Shown: positions 49,380 through 62,500 of the stretch, one piece after another | How the letters are laid out: each line of letters starts with the position of its first letter | Position numbering within the stretch: position 1 is the stretch's first letter | NCBI RefSeq assembly: GCF_000005505.3 | Contig: NC_016134.3 | Span: forward strand, 46,404,650 to 46,468,649 | DNA length: 64,000 nucleotides | Source: Brachypodium distachyon | Taxonomy: Eukaryota > Streptophyta > Magnoliopsida > Poales > Poaceae | Direction: 5' to 3' | Notes under the pieces: generated by a model | Databases searched by the model: none | Told to the model about the DNA's origin: nothing | The model's input: the letters and a program-made list of their open reading frames with translations, nothing else | Program-made: the position numbers and the translations under genes

Positions 49380-52300
49380 CTAGCTAGAGGCCTGCATTGG
49401 CAAGAGTGGCGACGTTGGCAAGGTGGGTGAGAGGCACGCTGGCACCCTCCACGAGGCAGAAGGAGTCGATGCTCTTGGTGAGAGGTTTACCATCTCCAGT
49501 GCTTGCATTCTGAGCTCCATTGGATAATCCTTCACACAGCCAATTCTTGGGCCAACTCCAGTGCTCCATTTCAGGGACAGCCTGTGGCCAAGCTGATAGG
49601 ATTTTGACTTGCTCTTGGAATTCACCCTCTCAAGAATTGCTTCCTGCGAGACACCAGTATCTCTAGGGCTTTGCAGGCCACCTGATAAGGTTCTTTGGTA
49701 GGTCGGCCTAGCTTGCTCTAGACGAACATTGTCGCCATCAGCATCTTTAGCTTGTGAAGATGGATCAGATGCCTTGCTTTCTTCTACCATGTTTGGAGGG
49801 GTAATCAATTGTGGAGGATTGGATGCCATGAAAGCAGCGGCAGCGCTCTGTGTGCTATCAGGCACTGGATCTTCATAAGAGTCTTCCCTGGCAGATGAAC
49901 GCACCTGAATATGCAAAAGCAAGCTCAGTATGTGAAACCATCTTACATTTCATAACATAGGAGTGTTTAGATTGTGATGGACCAAAACTAAGCATACCTC
50001 AACTTCTTTGAGATCAACTCCATTCTCTTCTAGGAAGCTCATGAAGTTGCTGAGGTTCTCTGCACTTGGTTTGTAGTGGCCACTATATGCCCAGATGGAC
50101 TGAAATCATATCAGACAATCAGAGGATCAGATTAGCATAGTGTAACTTTTCCTAGTGCAGCCATTGAGGAGGTGCAATAACACAGCGTGATGGAAGTATC
50201 AGATGATTCGTCAATATTTTGGGAGAAAGATGCAGGATTAAGAAACAACTCAGGAACTCATAACAGCAAAGGAAAATCCATGTGTAAATAGTACCATATT
50301 AATAGGGCAGAGTTTCACAAAAATACCTTGATAGCTCCATTTTCTGCAGTAAACCTTCCAGCAGCTATGGTAGTACCTCCTGCTAAAAAGCTGGAGTGCT
50401 GGAATACACCTTTTTCTTTCTGAAAATCAAAATAAGCGTACGAGTAAAGCAATTTAGGGATGCAAAACTTCCAAAATAAGGTACTCCATACAGCATTGGT
50501 GAGCAGCAATGGAAGTAAACTCTTGTAAGAGTTGGCAAACTACCTTGCCAGCATAAAGTTTCTTTGCTGTGCTCATAACAAAAATCCATTTCGTCCCTTT
50601 AGGACCGTGGCTTGTATCAAGTGGTTCTCCAGACATTTTATTGATAATACTTCCCTCTGTAATGATGTATTCATAGTACTCACGTTCTTGCTGCAAAACA
50701 TCAGACGACAGTTAGAACTATCTGGTAGGCCTAGCCGCTGCATAACATTGAAGTCATGCATAGTATCTTCGTCTAAATATGTTCACGTAATTTTTTTATG
50801 TTAACTTTTCTGAACACATGGGCTTACTGCAGTTAAGATGAACATTTGAGGAAAAGTCTTCTATGGAAGTAGGCCAAGGGCCTTCTAGAACCTCATAAGT
50901 GTTAACAAGAAGTCATGATCTGGAACTTTTAGCTGTTAAATATAGCTGTATGTAACGATGATTTATTAGCAATAGAATTTAAGACATAATATGTCAAATG
51001 CAGCGGTTCCAGAGACCAGGGGCATTGCACAGCCCTCATGTAGCCACCTGCAGGGCCTAATCCCTGTCGTGGTTAGGTTCTGTATAGTCATTTAAGATTA
51101 TGATTTCAACTTCGTTGCAAGTCATATCCTTTTTTGGGGGAATTTCTCTTTGCCCAGGAAACAAACCTCTCTCTCCCCTAAGGCCCTAACTAAGTAGATA
51201 TCCTTACCAACTAAATAAACTAAGTGGCATTTATGTCTTTTGTCAAGTGATCACGACATTGTTAACGTGAAAAAACATATTCTAGCAGCTCAGCATGAGA
51301 GCCACAATGTTAGTGCCTTAGAGGCATTTAGTCATCACCAGGGCTTGACAAGAAATTTGGGGGTTGAATAAATTTAGTACTCTGTACTACTTTTAAGCCC
51401 GAACGTAGATCTCCTCAGAATGTTTTCAGCACGGATAGTAGTAAATATTATCTTACCGGGCCAAGATACATTATGCATTCCTTCTTCAACCGAGCCCTTG
51501 GACATTCCGGAAGATCTATGTCTTTTCCCTCGCCAATATCAAGCCTGCATATGCAAAAATAGAAGACTGAGTTGCTTCACTCCCTGAAATTCATATTACA
51601 CCAATGCCACATTTAACAAACTTATAGGAAAATGACAAAGATATACATACAGATTTCATAACATAATCTGCAATCAAATATGCAAATCCAGATATGTCCT
51701 TACCAGTAGAAGAACGGCTGGCCGGCCTGGCTCTTGCACCAGACATCATAGTAAAAATGCAGGTTGTGCCCATATCTATGTCTTGGGTCAATCTAAAACA
51801 GCAGATGAAATTTCAGAATTTTTGCAAATAGAAGTCCAAGTCAACAGATCACTGCAGAAACTTCCATGATCGATGTCCACACCAAACTAAAAGTCAAAGT
51901 CAGCTGGTACTGGATAGCAGCAGATTCGTTTCACACACATTTGAGAACATATGAGCAATATCCAAAGCGAATGCGATACAATACTACAGTACTAAAATAA
52001 AAATATTAAAAGACAGCAGTTGGTTTGTACTCACAGCCTCGATCCAGTGCTGGAAAGCTAGCTTCAGTGCCTTGGCATCCTTGGATAAACCTTGACCCAC
52101 CTGCATCAAGCCAAGAAACATGGCGTAAGTTAAATTCCAAGCAAAAAGGATCGCTTTCCGGGGCAAGAAAGGGCACGGAGAGCTGTATTTATCGTGGCGG
52201 CAATTGAATTGATGAAGGGGGGAAGTTGTCGACTACCGGACCTTGGAGGCATTGAGGCTGACGCGGTTCCAGCGCGACGCGGCGGTCTCCGGCTCCGGGT

Positions 52301-52862
52301 CGTCGTAGAAGGAGACGGTGCTGTGGTTGAGCTGCGCGAACTCCAGCGCTTGCCACCTTCATTCACCAAATCGGTCACAACCACAGAACTGGTTAGTAAT
52401 TTCACATCACACCACCCGTGACCCATCAAGGCCCAATCAGACATTGCCGACACCATTAACATCTCTCACGGGGGCCAGCAAGAAGCCAGCCAAGAACCAA
52501 GAAAAGCGGAGCAAACAGTAAAACGCGCCGAATCCCAGGGGAAAAGGGGGCGTTCGGCCGATTTTCTTTGCCAAAATTAAAAGACCAAACGGAACCGAAG
52601 GAAAAGAGAAAAAAAAAAAGCTTCTTTCTGAAGGATCTGGTGATTAATGGAATTATTACCAGAGCTCCTCGACGACGACGGCGGAGTCGGCGAGCTTGCG
52701 GCGGGTGCGGTAGCTCCGGTACACCTTCTGCACCCTGGTGGCCGCGCCATTCGCTCCGCCGCCGTCCGCCCCCTGCGACGGCGACGAAAGGTCGAGCACG
52801 CGGCCCAGCAGCCCGGCCACCGCCGCCGCCGCGGGAGGAGCCATCGCCGTCTCCACCTCCAT
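49380..52862 (-). CDS. IQ-domain calmodulin-binding protein, IQM family
   Basis: IQM proteins bind calmodulin independently of calcium through one IQ motif; some regulate catalase, stomatal movement or hormone balance. There are nine exons: 52862-52660, 52356-52242, 52100-52035, 51792-51704, 51544-51457, 50690-50544, 50419-50327, 50099-49998 and 49904-49380. All splice sites fit, giving 475 residues. The IQ motif is at about 41-58 ([16 protein letters not shown]), and the family core follows: [105 protein letters not shown] and FLEENGVDL. The C-terminal 175 residues are low-complexity and Ser-rich with [20 protein letters not shown], as in relatives. The N terminus is Ala-rich. It is convergent with BUD31. 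Confidence 0.93.
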
Positions 52863-55781
52863 CTCTCACGAGACCAGCAATACCAGCAGGAGAAATGGTT
52901 CTTCCCCGAAGCAGAATCTATCGGGAGGAGGAAGAGGCCTGCAGTGCGGGAGGAATTTAAGGCGGGTTTATGCGCTGGCGCTGCCTGTGGTCGCTGTAAT
53001 CTAATTATCCTGTCGCGCTCTCCTCGCAGCAGACAAGTAAAAGTATGGAGATTTCCTTTCCTGCAAAGACGAAAGAGAAAGGAAAACAACGGGAATATAA
53101 TGCTGCAAGTTACTCTCCCTACCTGCCGAGACTAGAGACCGAGTAGAGTAGGCGTGGCAGTTGGAAGAAGGATGAGCAGACATGTGGGCCCGCGGCGCAG
53201 CGAAAGGACGGACGGACGGGCTGGATGGATCCGTGGCTCCGATTGGGACGGATGGAGGGTTGACGTGGACCGCAGTGGTCAGTCGGGTCGTGCCGACGTC
53301 AGCAGGCGCCAGATTAAGGGTGCGAGACGTGACACGTTCGGTACGCACACCAAATTAGTTTCGTTGGTCTCGTGTTAACAAGAGAACGAACAGCGGCCGG
53401 GTCGTGTGTCTCGTGCATGAATGAACGAACCGGTCGGTCTCGGTCGGTCCTGCGTTTTGTCTTGGAGCGAACGTTTCTCCTTGAGTTAGATCTGCCTACG
53501 TATTGTACGTGTCTCCCTGGGAAAATTTAGGAGAATGCACAGACGGAACAAATTGCGAGTTTTTTTTAGTAAACAGTACACGCCACGGTGGTGGCCCCAG
53601 ATGACTCGTGTGCCGACTTGGTCAACAAAATTGACGAAATGGCACGGTGTTTAGGTCTGGTTTGCCCACAGCTTTCTCGTCCGTGGACTTGCTGTGGTTA
53701 CGGTCGGTCGGCACATGCCACGCCAAGACTGGCACGAGGCCGGGGTCTCTTTCCATGCGGGGCAGGTACACGTATTTATGCTCTCTATATATATGACTGT
53801 TCAAATAGCTGTAACTGCACGTCAAACACCGTGACTGATTCACCGGCGATCGACATAAACAATCTTGTATATGTCTCGCTCGCTCGTCCGGTCGCCGTCA
53901 TGCATGGGGTCATGTGGAGAGCTAATTAAGCTAATTAATCGTAGATTGATCGATCGGCACAGCAGAATAATAGTCAGTCTTCGGTTTAATTTCATGGCGC
54001 AGATCATTCCTCCGCACCGACGGCGATACCGCAGCAAGCAAGCAGCAGCTTATCCGGTAGTAGCTAGGAGGATTTTTGCCTGCTCCTTTGCACGAGCTTA
54101 GCAAAGCGATCCCCAAAAGCCAAGTGCTTTCTCCGTCCAACGAAGCAAAAATTTTAACAAAATTAAGACATTTTTTATTGGACGAAAGGAATATATGGAT
54201 CTATCGCTTCGATACACATGATCAATCAATTAGCTCGTGAAAATTGATAGCTATAGTTTTGGAATGGTGATCGAGGCAGACGTTTTCGTGGTTGGGGGTT
54301 TGTCCGGCTCCTTACCTGCTCTGATTTATTTATCCACAGAGAAAAGTAGTCACTGAACGCTGATGATATTTTTGGTCCCGCAAGCATGAACATGGGTAAC
54401 CTAGTTTTCTTGTTCCTTCTTCTTACGGTAGCAGGGTAAGCTTTCTTCTTGTTTCTTTCTTCAACATTGATGGACCGGTAGCTAGCCTTTATGAAAAAGC
54501 ACGAGGTTGTGCTACCCCGTACGTAAGACCATAAAATGAGAATCACGAGATATTTTTTTTTACAGCAAGAATCACGAGAGTTGCATTGCCTTTCTCCGAA
54601 CCGAGGGCTTAGTACCTAACTTAACTTCCTGCGCTGCTTTCCCATCTAATTTTAGCTTTCAAAACTTGGTAATTTCACCAATTAACTTTCAAACCATTTT
54701 TGGTCGTGCATACCGGCCGGCCTGATGCCCGTACGTGCGTACGTGGTCCGTTCCATCCATTGTTTGCCATGTATGTGTATCAGCTTATACACATACATGA
54801 TCAATGCACGGATGTCTATGGCTTCAGGGAGCTAGTACGTACGAAGCTATTATGTACCTGTCGGTAGACGACTTGACGTCTTGACGGTGTGTGTTTTGGA
54901 TTCGCACAAGTCTATGTCCAAGGTTTCAGCTAGCCCTTGATGGCAGTGGTGCCGAAATGGTCCTGCCCGGCTAGCACGTAAAGGGTAAAGCTAGCTAGTG
55001 GCAAGTCCCCATCTCTCGCGCAGCATGAAACGAATGCTGTTTTTGTGCGTGCGTGTGTTTATTCTTCGACACATATCACACGGGATATCATCGAGGAGTC
55101 GGTGATGGCTCAGCCTCGTTTCTGCTTCTTTTTTCCCCCTTGTGCAGATCGTAGTACTGCGACTCCTGTCTGCTGTCTGCCATGTATAGCTGCCTAGATG
55201 GATCGAGACAGTGTGTTGTGTCCAGTTCATGTACTAGCGTGCATAGGCCCGGCCGTACGTACGTGCACGTTATCTGTATGAACCTTTTTTTGCAGATGCC
55301 GGTTAAGGCCAAAAGGCACGGGCTAAATTAGATTTTAGATATCGGATGGACCGAACTTGGAGCATGCAGGGGTCATATCTTTTCGTTTTGGCGAATATAT
55401 AGATAGATGGTTAGTTGCATCTACGGAAAAACCGGAGGCATGCAGTATTACCGGTAAAGAATAGTTTGGCCAGGCACGTAACACGTTATTTTGGTGGTTA
55501 TTGGCCCACGGGAATCTCGTCCAGTTAGTCTTTACCTGCTCCAATGGCATAGAAAATGGGTCGTCGCTGATGATATGGATCGGACTCCAAGGCATGAGCT
55601 GCGTAAGTTTAAAGTATATATTCCGTATGTTTATCTCTCCCGGAAGTTGTCGTTTTGGCACAGGACGAGAAGTCCATCAAGGAGCGTCCAACTTGCTGCA
55701 TTTTTCTTAGCTGGCACGAGCTGCATGCACGCACGTACCAAAAGACCTTATTACCACCGGCCGTTATGGACGGATGTACAC

Positions 55782-55899
55782 TCTCCGTTTCATATTAAAT
55801 AATACTCCTACCCGATCCATAATTCTTGTCTCAAATTTGTCTAAAAGGATGTATCTATTCTTAAAAAATATTTCAACAAGAAAAATGAAACGGAGAAAG
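55782..55899. mobile_element. Stowaway-like MITE
   Basis: TCTCCGTTTCAT at the left pairs with ATGAAACGGAGAA at the right. An inner Stowaway-like start (CTCCTACCCGATCCATAATTC) suggests nesting or rearrangement. Confidence 0.5.
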
Positions 55900-57731
55900 T
55901 AAAATATTATATGTATATAAACGTGGTTTCTGGTATAGACGAGTCACTTTATATGCAACGGATGGTGTATTACATTTTTCTCGCGGGTAATTGATGTACA
56001 TCGCAGACACACGTATAAGTTGGACCACGTGAGAAACACGAGACCAATGAAGACACGCGCGAAGAGAGCACTGTACGTACAATTTTGCCAGAACGGCCGT
56101 CGACAGTGCATCGATTCATCGCGAAGCTAATTAGACGCATCGCACTGTCCGTGGTAGGGGCCCCACGTTAATTAGTCACTCTGACCCACTGTATTATTTC
56201 CAGCCATGACAAGATGTTTTGTCCACTGTGCATCTACCTACCCAGGTACCACCTTTCGAACATTATTCTGGCTTTTCCGGTGAGATGTTGCATAAAAGAA
56301 AAGATGTTTCCATAAAACAAAAGGAGATGTTTCAAAGAAAAATTTGGGAGATCCAGGAGATGTTTGAGAATCCGGCTCTGATTGTTGCTTTTTTTTAGGG
56401 GGGGCTCTGATTATTGCTGTGATCAAAATGCGTGACACGAACGCCCGAAAGTATTCTTCCGGGAAGATAGGGATAACAATCTGGCCCATACCCTTCACTC
56501 AGAATTGGATGGGCCGATCTTCTGGACCGGGCCGTCCAGATTACGTACAGATTCTAAACGGGCCGGCTGTATTTACAGGTGAAGCTAAAGAAGTTTTCAC
56601 TGGGCGTCCCCAGGTTATCCGGCCCACCTTATATTTACAACTGACGCGCTACTTTGAGGACTCGGAATATTTGGTACTCCACGAAAATAGTTACTTCCAC
56701 TAAAAAAAAAACGAAAATAGATGCAACTCTTTTGTCTGACACTTAGCGGAGTAAATTACATATTTTCATATTTTTGCGCACTTTATGTTAACAAAATAGT
56801 CGCAACTCAAATCTTTTTTGTTCATGAAACTCGTTTGACTGAAAAAGAAACTAGTCTGTGTTTCTATGGCGGAGTATTTCTCAGGCAATTGAGAATCACC
56901 AAGAGAGTAATTATTGTGTCTCTGGCGAAGACGTCGACCAAAAATTGCGCATCACGAGACTGGATGTTGAACAAAAATTTCTTAATACTACCTGCCCCAG
57001 CGGGCGCCTGCATATCTTGTCCTCACGTGCAAGCATTCCAGTTGACCTCCCAAGATGATCGAACCAATGAACGAAAAGGAGATCGAGTAATATAAGACCA
57101 TGCGAGATAAATAAGATAATATTGTAAGCATGGACGGGGGACGCGTACACTCGGCCGGCTCGCTTCGTCAAGCAGGAGCTGTTAAGCTTAATTAAGCACA
57201 TGCATGCATTAGCCTCTTTCTGTGAAGGTTAAGTCTTGACCAGGGCGGAAAACCTGCGACGCTATTGTTAATATTTTTTCGGGAAGAAAGGATCTATATA
57301 TATACCTGAATACCTCAGCAAGACGACAATTACAGCCGTTCTCGTTTAGGTTCAGCATCGTCTGGACCGAATCTTCACTTATTGCTACTGAATTAATGCA
57401 TGAGGATGAGGATCTGATCGATCATTTTTCCTTGAACGGATACTTCACTTATCGGAATTTCAAGATTAATCAGCATGGAATTAATATACAAGATCATCCA
57501 CATACGCATGCATGCATGCATGCATGGACGGCTCCATGCATGCACGTACGCAAGGGTGCTCTACATTTTTTTGCCGCTTGAAGCGATCGACAGGCAGCTA
57601 GCTAGCATGGCACGTTACGTACGTCCCGGGGAAGATATTACAACTGGCCGGCCGGCGTTGACGAGCACCACGCACGAAGCAAAGCTTAACTCTAATTATA
57701 TCTAGCTAGATCCTCCGTTCGATCCCCGGCC

Positions 57732-57738
57732 TATAAAT
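57732..57738 (+). promoter_or_regulatory. TATA box of the Root_cap gene
   Basis: TATAAAT at 57732-57738 lies 116 bp before the ATG at 57848, a usual plant spacing once a short leader is allowed for. Confidence 0.65.
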
Positions 57739-57847
57739 CCCCATGGAACAATGCACACAAACGTATACCATCTCGAGTCTCGGCCGATCAACCATCCGAT
57801 CGACCCGCAGCTAGCTAGCAAAAACAACACTCGAGCTGAGCGCAATA

Positions 57848-58948
57848 ATGGCGAGGCGCGTGGGAGTCGTGGTGGTGCTGCTGCTGGCCTTGGCGGTGCT
57901 GGCCACGGCGCAGCCCGGCAGCAGGCCTCCCAAGGCCCAGGGCCCGAAGCCCAAGCCCACGAAGGTCAAGTGCGACGGGCGCAAGCTGTACCCGGCCTGC
58001 CCCAAGGGCGAGGTGGAGTGCCCCGCCTACTGCCCCGACTCCTGCTACGCCGACTGCAACGCCTGCAAGCCCGTCTGCGGTACACATACATCCCCTGCTA
58101 TAAACTCCATCTACTACAACAATAGTTACAATTAATGTCAATGAAGCAATGACCCGTGGCAATGTGTGCGTGCAGTGTGCAACGTGCCGGGCGCGTGCGG
58201 CGACCCAAAGTTCATCGGCGGCGACGGCAACGCCTTCTACTTCCACGGCAAGACGGGCGGCGACTTCTGCGTCGTCTCCGACAGGGACCTCCACATCAAC
58301 GCGCACTTCATCGGCAAGAGCGGCGCACCCGGCATGACCCGCGACTTCACCTGGATCCAGGCCATCGGCGTGCTCTTCGACGGCCACCACAGCCTCTACC
58401 TCGGCGCCAGGAAGACCGGCGCCTGGGAAGACGATGTCGACCGCCTGGAGATCACCCTCGACGGCGAGCCCGTCCACCTCCCAGCTGCCGCTGCCGCCAA
58501 GTGGACCTCTGCCCGTGTCCCGGCGCTGTCCGTCACGCGCACCAAGGCCGCCAATGGCGTGCTCGTCGCCGTCCAAGGGAAGTTCAGCGTCAGGGCCAAT
58601 GTTGTGCCGATCACGGCGGAGGAGTCCAGGGTGCACCGCTATGGGGTCACCTCCGACGACTGCCTGGCGCACCTCGAGCTGGCCTTCAAGTTCGAGGCTC
58701 TCACCGATGATGTTCATGGCGTCGTTGGGCAGACGTACCGCCCTGACTATGTGAACAGTTTCGATGTCCGGGCGTCCATGCCCACCATGGGTGGGGACGC
58801 TAGCTTTGCGGCGTCTAGCTTGTTTGCCGCTGACTGCGCCGTTGCGCGCTTCGGGTCTGCTGGCGCCGGCGTTGTGATGCCGTCGGAGCTCGCTGCTGTT
58901 ACCTGCGCCAGTGGCATGGACGGCAAAGGGGTGGTGTGCAAGAAGTAA
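57848..58948 (+). CDS. Secreted Root_cap-family (late-embryogenesis-like) cysteine-rich protein
   Basis: This matches the plant Root_cap family (PF06830), extracellular proteins often expressed in root caps, embryos or seed coats; their biochemical role is unknown. It has two exons, 57848-58079 and 58176-58948, split in phase 1, giving 334 residues. There is a signal peptide (about 1-21, VVVLLLALAVLATAQ), a Pro/Lys-rich linker (about 24-37, SRPPKAQGPKPKPTK), and then a Cys-rich block with ten or more Cys at about 39-85 (CPAYCPDSCYADCNACKPVC). The Root_cap domain follows from about 86: GDPKFIGGDGNAFYFHGKTG, FCVVSDRDLHINAHFIG, FTWIQAIGVLFD. The ending ASGMDGKGVVCKK is intact. The open frame of exon 1 runs a little past the donor, but the splice restores VCNVPGACGDP. 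It stands alone, with no paralogue in the window. Confidence 0.9.
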
Positions 58949-59590
58949 AAGGGAGAAAGAATTAATACTTGGCCGCGCATGGTTGCCAAGTAGTACACAG
59001 TAATAAGCATACGTTGCCATCAGATGACGTGTTGGGATTAATATGATTATGTATCGTTCTCTTCAGTTAATTATCATGTAATGTTCTGTATTTTTTTCGA
59101 AAAGGAGTAGATCATGTAATGTTCTGTTGCATCAAATAAATTTGGCGTGCCGCGTTCTGTTCGTCCGATTCACCGTGTTCTGTTCGTCCGATTCGGGCAT
59201 TTCTAAAATAGGCTTTTCAGTCGATTTTCTGTTTCTCTAACTTGTTGTGGGCTCACTCTTTAGGCTTATGACCAAAGACTTAGCTAGAGTATCTAGAAAG
59301 CTAACTAACAGACAAAAAAATATGGATATGTGCATAAGCAGATGTGTATATTCCCGTTCCTTGTTAACTTTAATACCATTGTTTCCATTTCCATCTTTGA
59401 TGTCCATATACAAGAGATTGGGTCAGGCTAGCCATCTCAATGCATCTAATATACTGTACTTAGCCCTTCCAAAAAATTTAACTGAAAAAGACCCCTTGTA
59501 CAATTTGTGCACTCCAAAATTCCTTTCCTTTTCTTCCTGTAAATGGACTCTCAATGAAATCCCTATATGACTTCCGCCTAAAGGTGGATC
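58949..59590. other. Convergent 3' flanks of the Root_cap and DA1-like genes
   Basis: A short direct repeat occurs near 59154-59195 (GTTCTGTTCGTCCGATTC twice), in the downstream flank of the Root_cap gene. Nothing else is recognised. Confidence 0.5.
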
Positions 59591-62500
59591 TCAAAATGGC
59601 CAGGTCCCTGTCAGCCAGATGTGCTCAAGGGTGCGCTTTAGACCGTACTGAAGAACGGCCTGGTTCCCGGATCTGAAACCATTTCCATAGGCCACCGAGG
59701 TATCCGACTCGATCTGGTGCTTGAAAAAATCGCCGAGCTTTCGCTCGAACTGCGATCTCCCACCCTTTTTTGACGAAATGGATGATGAAGAGGACGAAGA
59801 CGTCGACGCGGCATTACTGCTTGACCCTGCCATGATCTCTGACTCGATCCACATGTGAGCAAGAACTTGACATATGCCCTCTTCTATTTCGGGACTAAGC
59901 GTGCGGTATCCTGTGAATACATATTTATTAGCATGAACTCATGTTTCTATTAGAGATGAGATACTTAAATGAAAGTACCAACTTTACAAAAAAAAAAGGA
60001 CAGTACCAAGCTGATGCATAGTCTTTCTTGGTTGATATATTGTTCATTGTTTTGTTATTGCCAATATACTTATGTCTATTGACTGTCTAAGTCAGGATTA
60101 CCAACAATTGGCTCAAAGTCATTGAAACTAAGATCACTCGGCAAGCCCGTAAAACCTATGAGTATTTCTGTTGCTAATTCTCTTATCGGGAGACAAATCC
60201 ATGAGGCAGTCTCAGGCAGAATGTAAGATCCTGGCCTGGCAGGAAAAAAAATTTCATTCCTCAACCGGCATTGGTACAAGCTTTCCAACTTCTAGGCAGA
60301 ACATTGCTGCTTCTAGTATTGAGCCATGACCTTTAGTCTTTTCAGTAACCAAAGTCCTAGCAGGTTCATTACTAAATGTGCTTTCATTTTTCTGCAACAG
60401 TGCAATTTTAGTACCAGCTCAATGACTGTCACTAACCTGTTCTAGCGAGAACAAAGGTATTTCCCTTATAAGTCCCCTTTCTACTATCCGACTTTCAGTA
60501 TACTATGAATCACGCTATATTATGAACAACAAAAACAATAATTCAGTACAACCTTTAAGTCGCAACCACGCATGCATCATCTCATGAGCTAAAATTGAAC
60601 CAGTCAACAATCTGCAAGAACAAGAACACGTTAGAAGTTCACAAAGTCATAGCAATATGTTCAGGGTTCATCATGTTCCAACACAAAAGAGGCAAATGAT
60701 AACATGAAGAATTATTAAATTAACAGGAGAAGATACAGCGATGAGGCACGCAGACCAGAATGTCTTTAAATAATCCAGACATTTGTATTTTAGCCCGGAA
60801 CATCTTCAAACAATCCATGCATTCTTTTTTTTTGCCATACGTGGATAGAATGATATTCTGAATTAGTTAAAGCGGATTTGTTTTGTATCTGTTCTTATTA
60901 TTTTTCTATTGGAACCTGCCAATTCTGGAATTGTTATTCTTATGAAAAAATTCTGACATTATGAAACAGAATAGTAATGCTTCACCTCGGGAGACCATAT
61001 AGAATGAGAATTGCAGTCACTTCACATCGCCGTGTCAACCTATACGGCTCTGTTATCATTTCCATAATTTTGTTTCCCGTCATTCTTGGTCTCCTCAATA
61101 TCTGAAAGAAATATTATTACCAGTAAGAAGCCAGCAGATCAACAGATGTGGAGTAGAACTTGGACCTAAATGATGACCAAAACATTTGTATCTTGTGCTT
61201 GGAACAATTCTCACCGTGCTGACAGTCTGTTCTTCCGATAAGCACAAACCTCTTGTTTCTGGAAGATGGTGATGACCCTAGTTTCCACAGAAAACAAAAG
61301 AATTAGAATTAGTACAGTGGAAACGGAAAAACTATGATTTTTTCAGTTAAGCATGATCAACATACAGTCTTCTCTCCTTCCATAGCTTCATTTAAAGCCT
61401 GTCTTTCTACCAGAAGCAGAGGGACTTGCTGTTCCACTTTCATATTTAGACCTTCGTAAAATTCCTGTATTTCAAGATAAAGAGGCTGGCATTCGGTTGT
61501 ATCCATCACTGCGGAGTCAAGGCACTCCAGGCAGAGCTTACGACCATCATCTAGCAATACATATCTTGATTCCCTTGGCTGATAAGTAAATGAACCATAT
61601 TGGGATGAAATGATCCAAATTTGGCAAGCAGCATTATCTAACATCGGAATTCTAAAACCAAACATGATAAATAAACATACCTCCATTCTTTCACAACTAC
61701 AACATCTTGGAGTACCATCCACCTCATGTGATGGACAGTATTTTTGTAACCAGAATGGATGTGCCCTATATTCAATAAGGCCATTCATATTTGTAGGAAT
61801 CTGAACAAGAAGGAACCATAAGATTGGTACATATTAAAACCAAAAACAGAAGCAAGCTGTAAACATAAATAAAAAACTTCCCCAGTATATCTAGAATTTT
61901 ATTGCTATCTACTCCCTCCAATCCATAATAAGTATCTAGCATTTAGTACAAAGTTAGTACAACATTTTACTAAATCCCCGACACTTATTATGGATCGGAG
62001 GGAGTACATGATTCCAGACATATACTATTGCAATCAGGGGCGGACCCAGCCGGGTGTTCGGGTGGGGCCCGCCCCACCCAATAATTTTTAAAATTCCTTT
62101 TTACTAGTAGAAATAATTGGGAAAAATAGAAAAAAAATTAGAGCTGCAGTGTATTAGCCCCACCCAATATTAAAAATAGAGTATTTACCCCACCCAATAT
62201 TACAAAGTTCGGTCCGCCACTGATTGCAATAACAAATGAGGAAGGCTTCACATGACTCAACAACCACATAATCTTTTTGGAGGTAGACTTAACGTTTGAG
62301 TATTTTTAGAACATGTTGCACAAAATATAGAACAAAGAGAACCCTCTTATATGCACAAAAGATAAGAACAGAGTAATGAAGGATTCTTACAAATTGCTTG
62401 CAGACATCACATTTTGGGTGAAAACGCTCCTTGTAGCAAGTTTTATGGTATGGATGATTTCCCGACATAGAGAACTGCATGATTTTGTTTTAAGGTCAAT

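Larger units (their letters stand above)
52863..57847. other. Gene-poor region of about 5 kb
   Basis: The first few hundred bases are the IQM 5' leader and promoter, and the last 300 bases are the promoter of the Root_cap gene. A MITE-like fold-back lies at 55782-55899. Open frames up to 124 codons have no recognisable content. A (GCAT)n run lies at about 57506-57527. Confidence 0.5.

Noticed and set aside
56461..56475. TAGGGATAACA resembling the I-SceI homing-endonuclease site
   Set aside because: Only the first 11 bases match; the rest of the 18-bp site is absent, so this is chance.
57506..57527. (GCAT)n run as a possible RY-type seed promoter element cluster
   Set aside because: CATGCA cores arise automatically from the simple repeat; without conservation data a regulatory role cannot be supported.
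60076..60288. 70-codon minus-strand open frame between the last two exons of the DA1-like gene
   Set aside because: DA1 family sequence joins LRLKG directly to [10 protein letters not shown] across this interval, so it is intronic. No domain was recognised.
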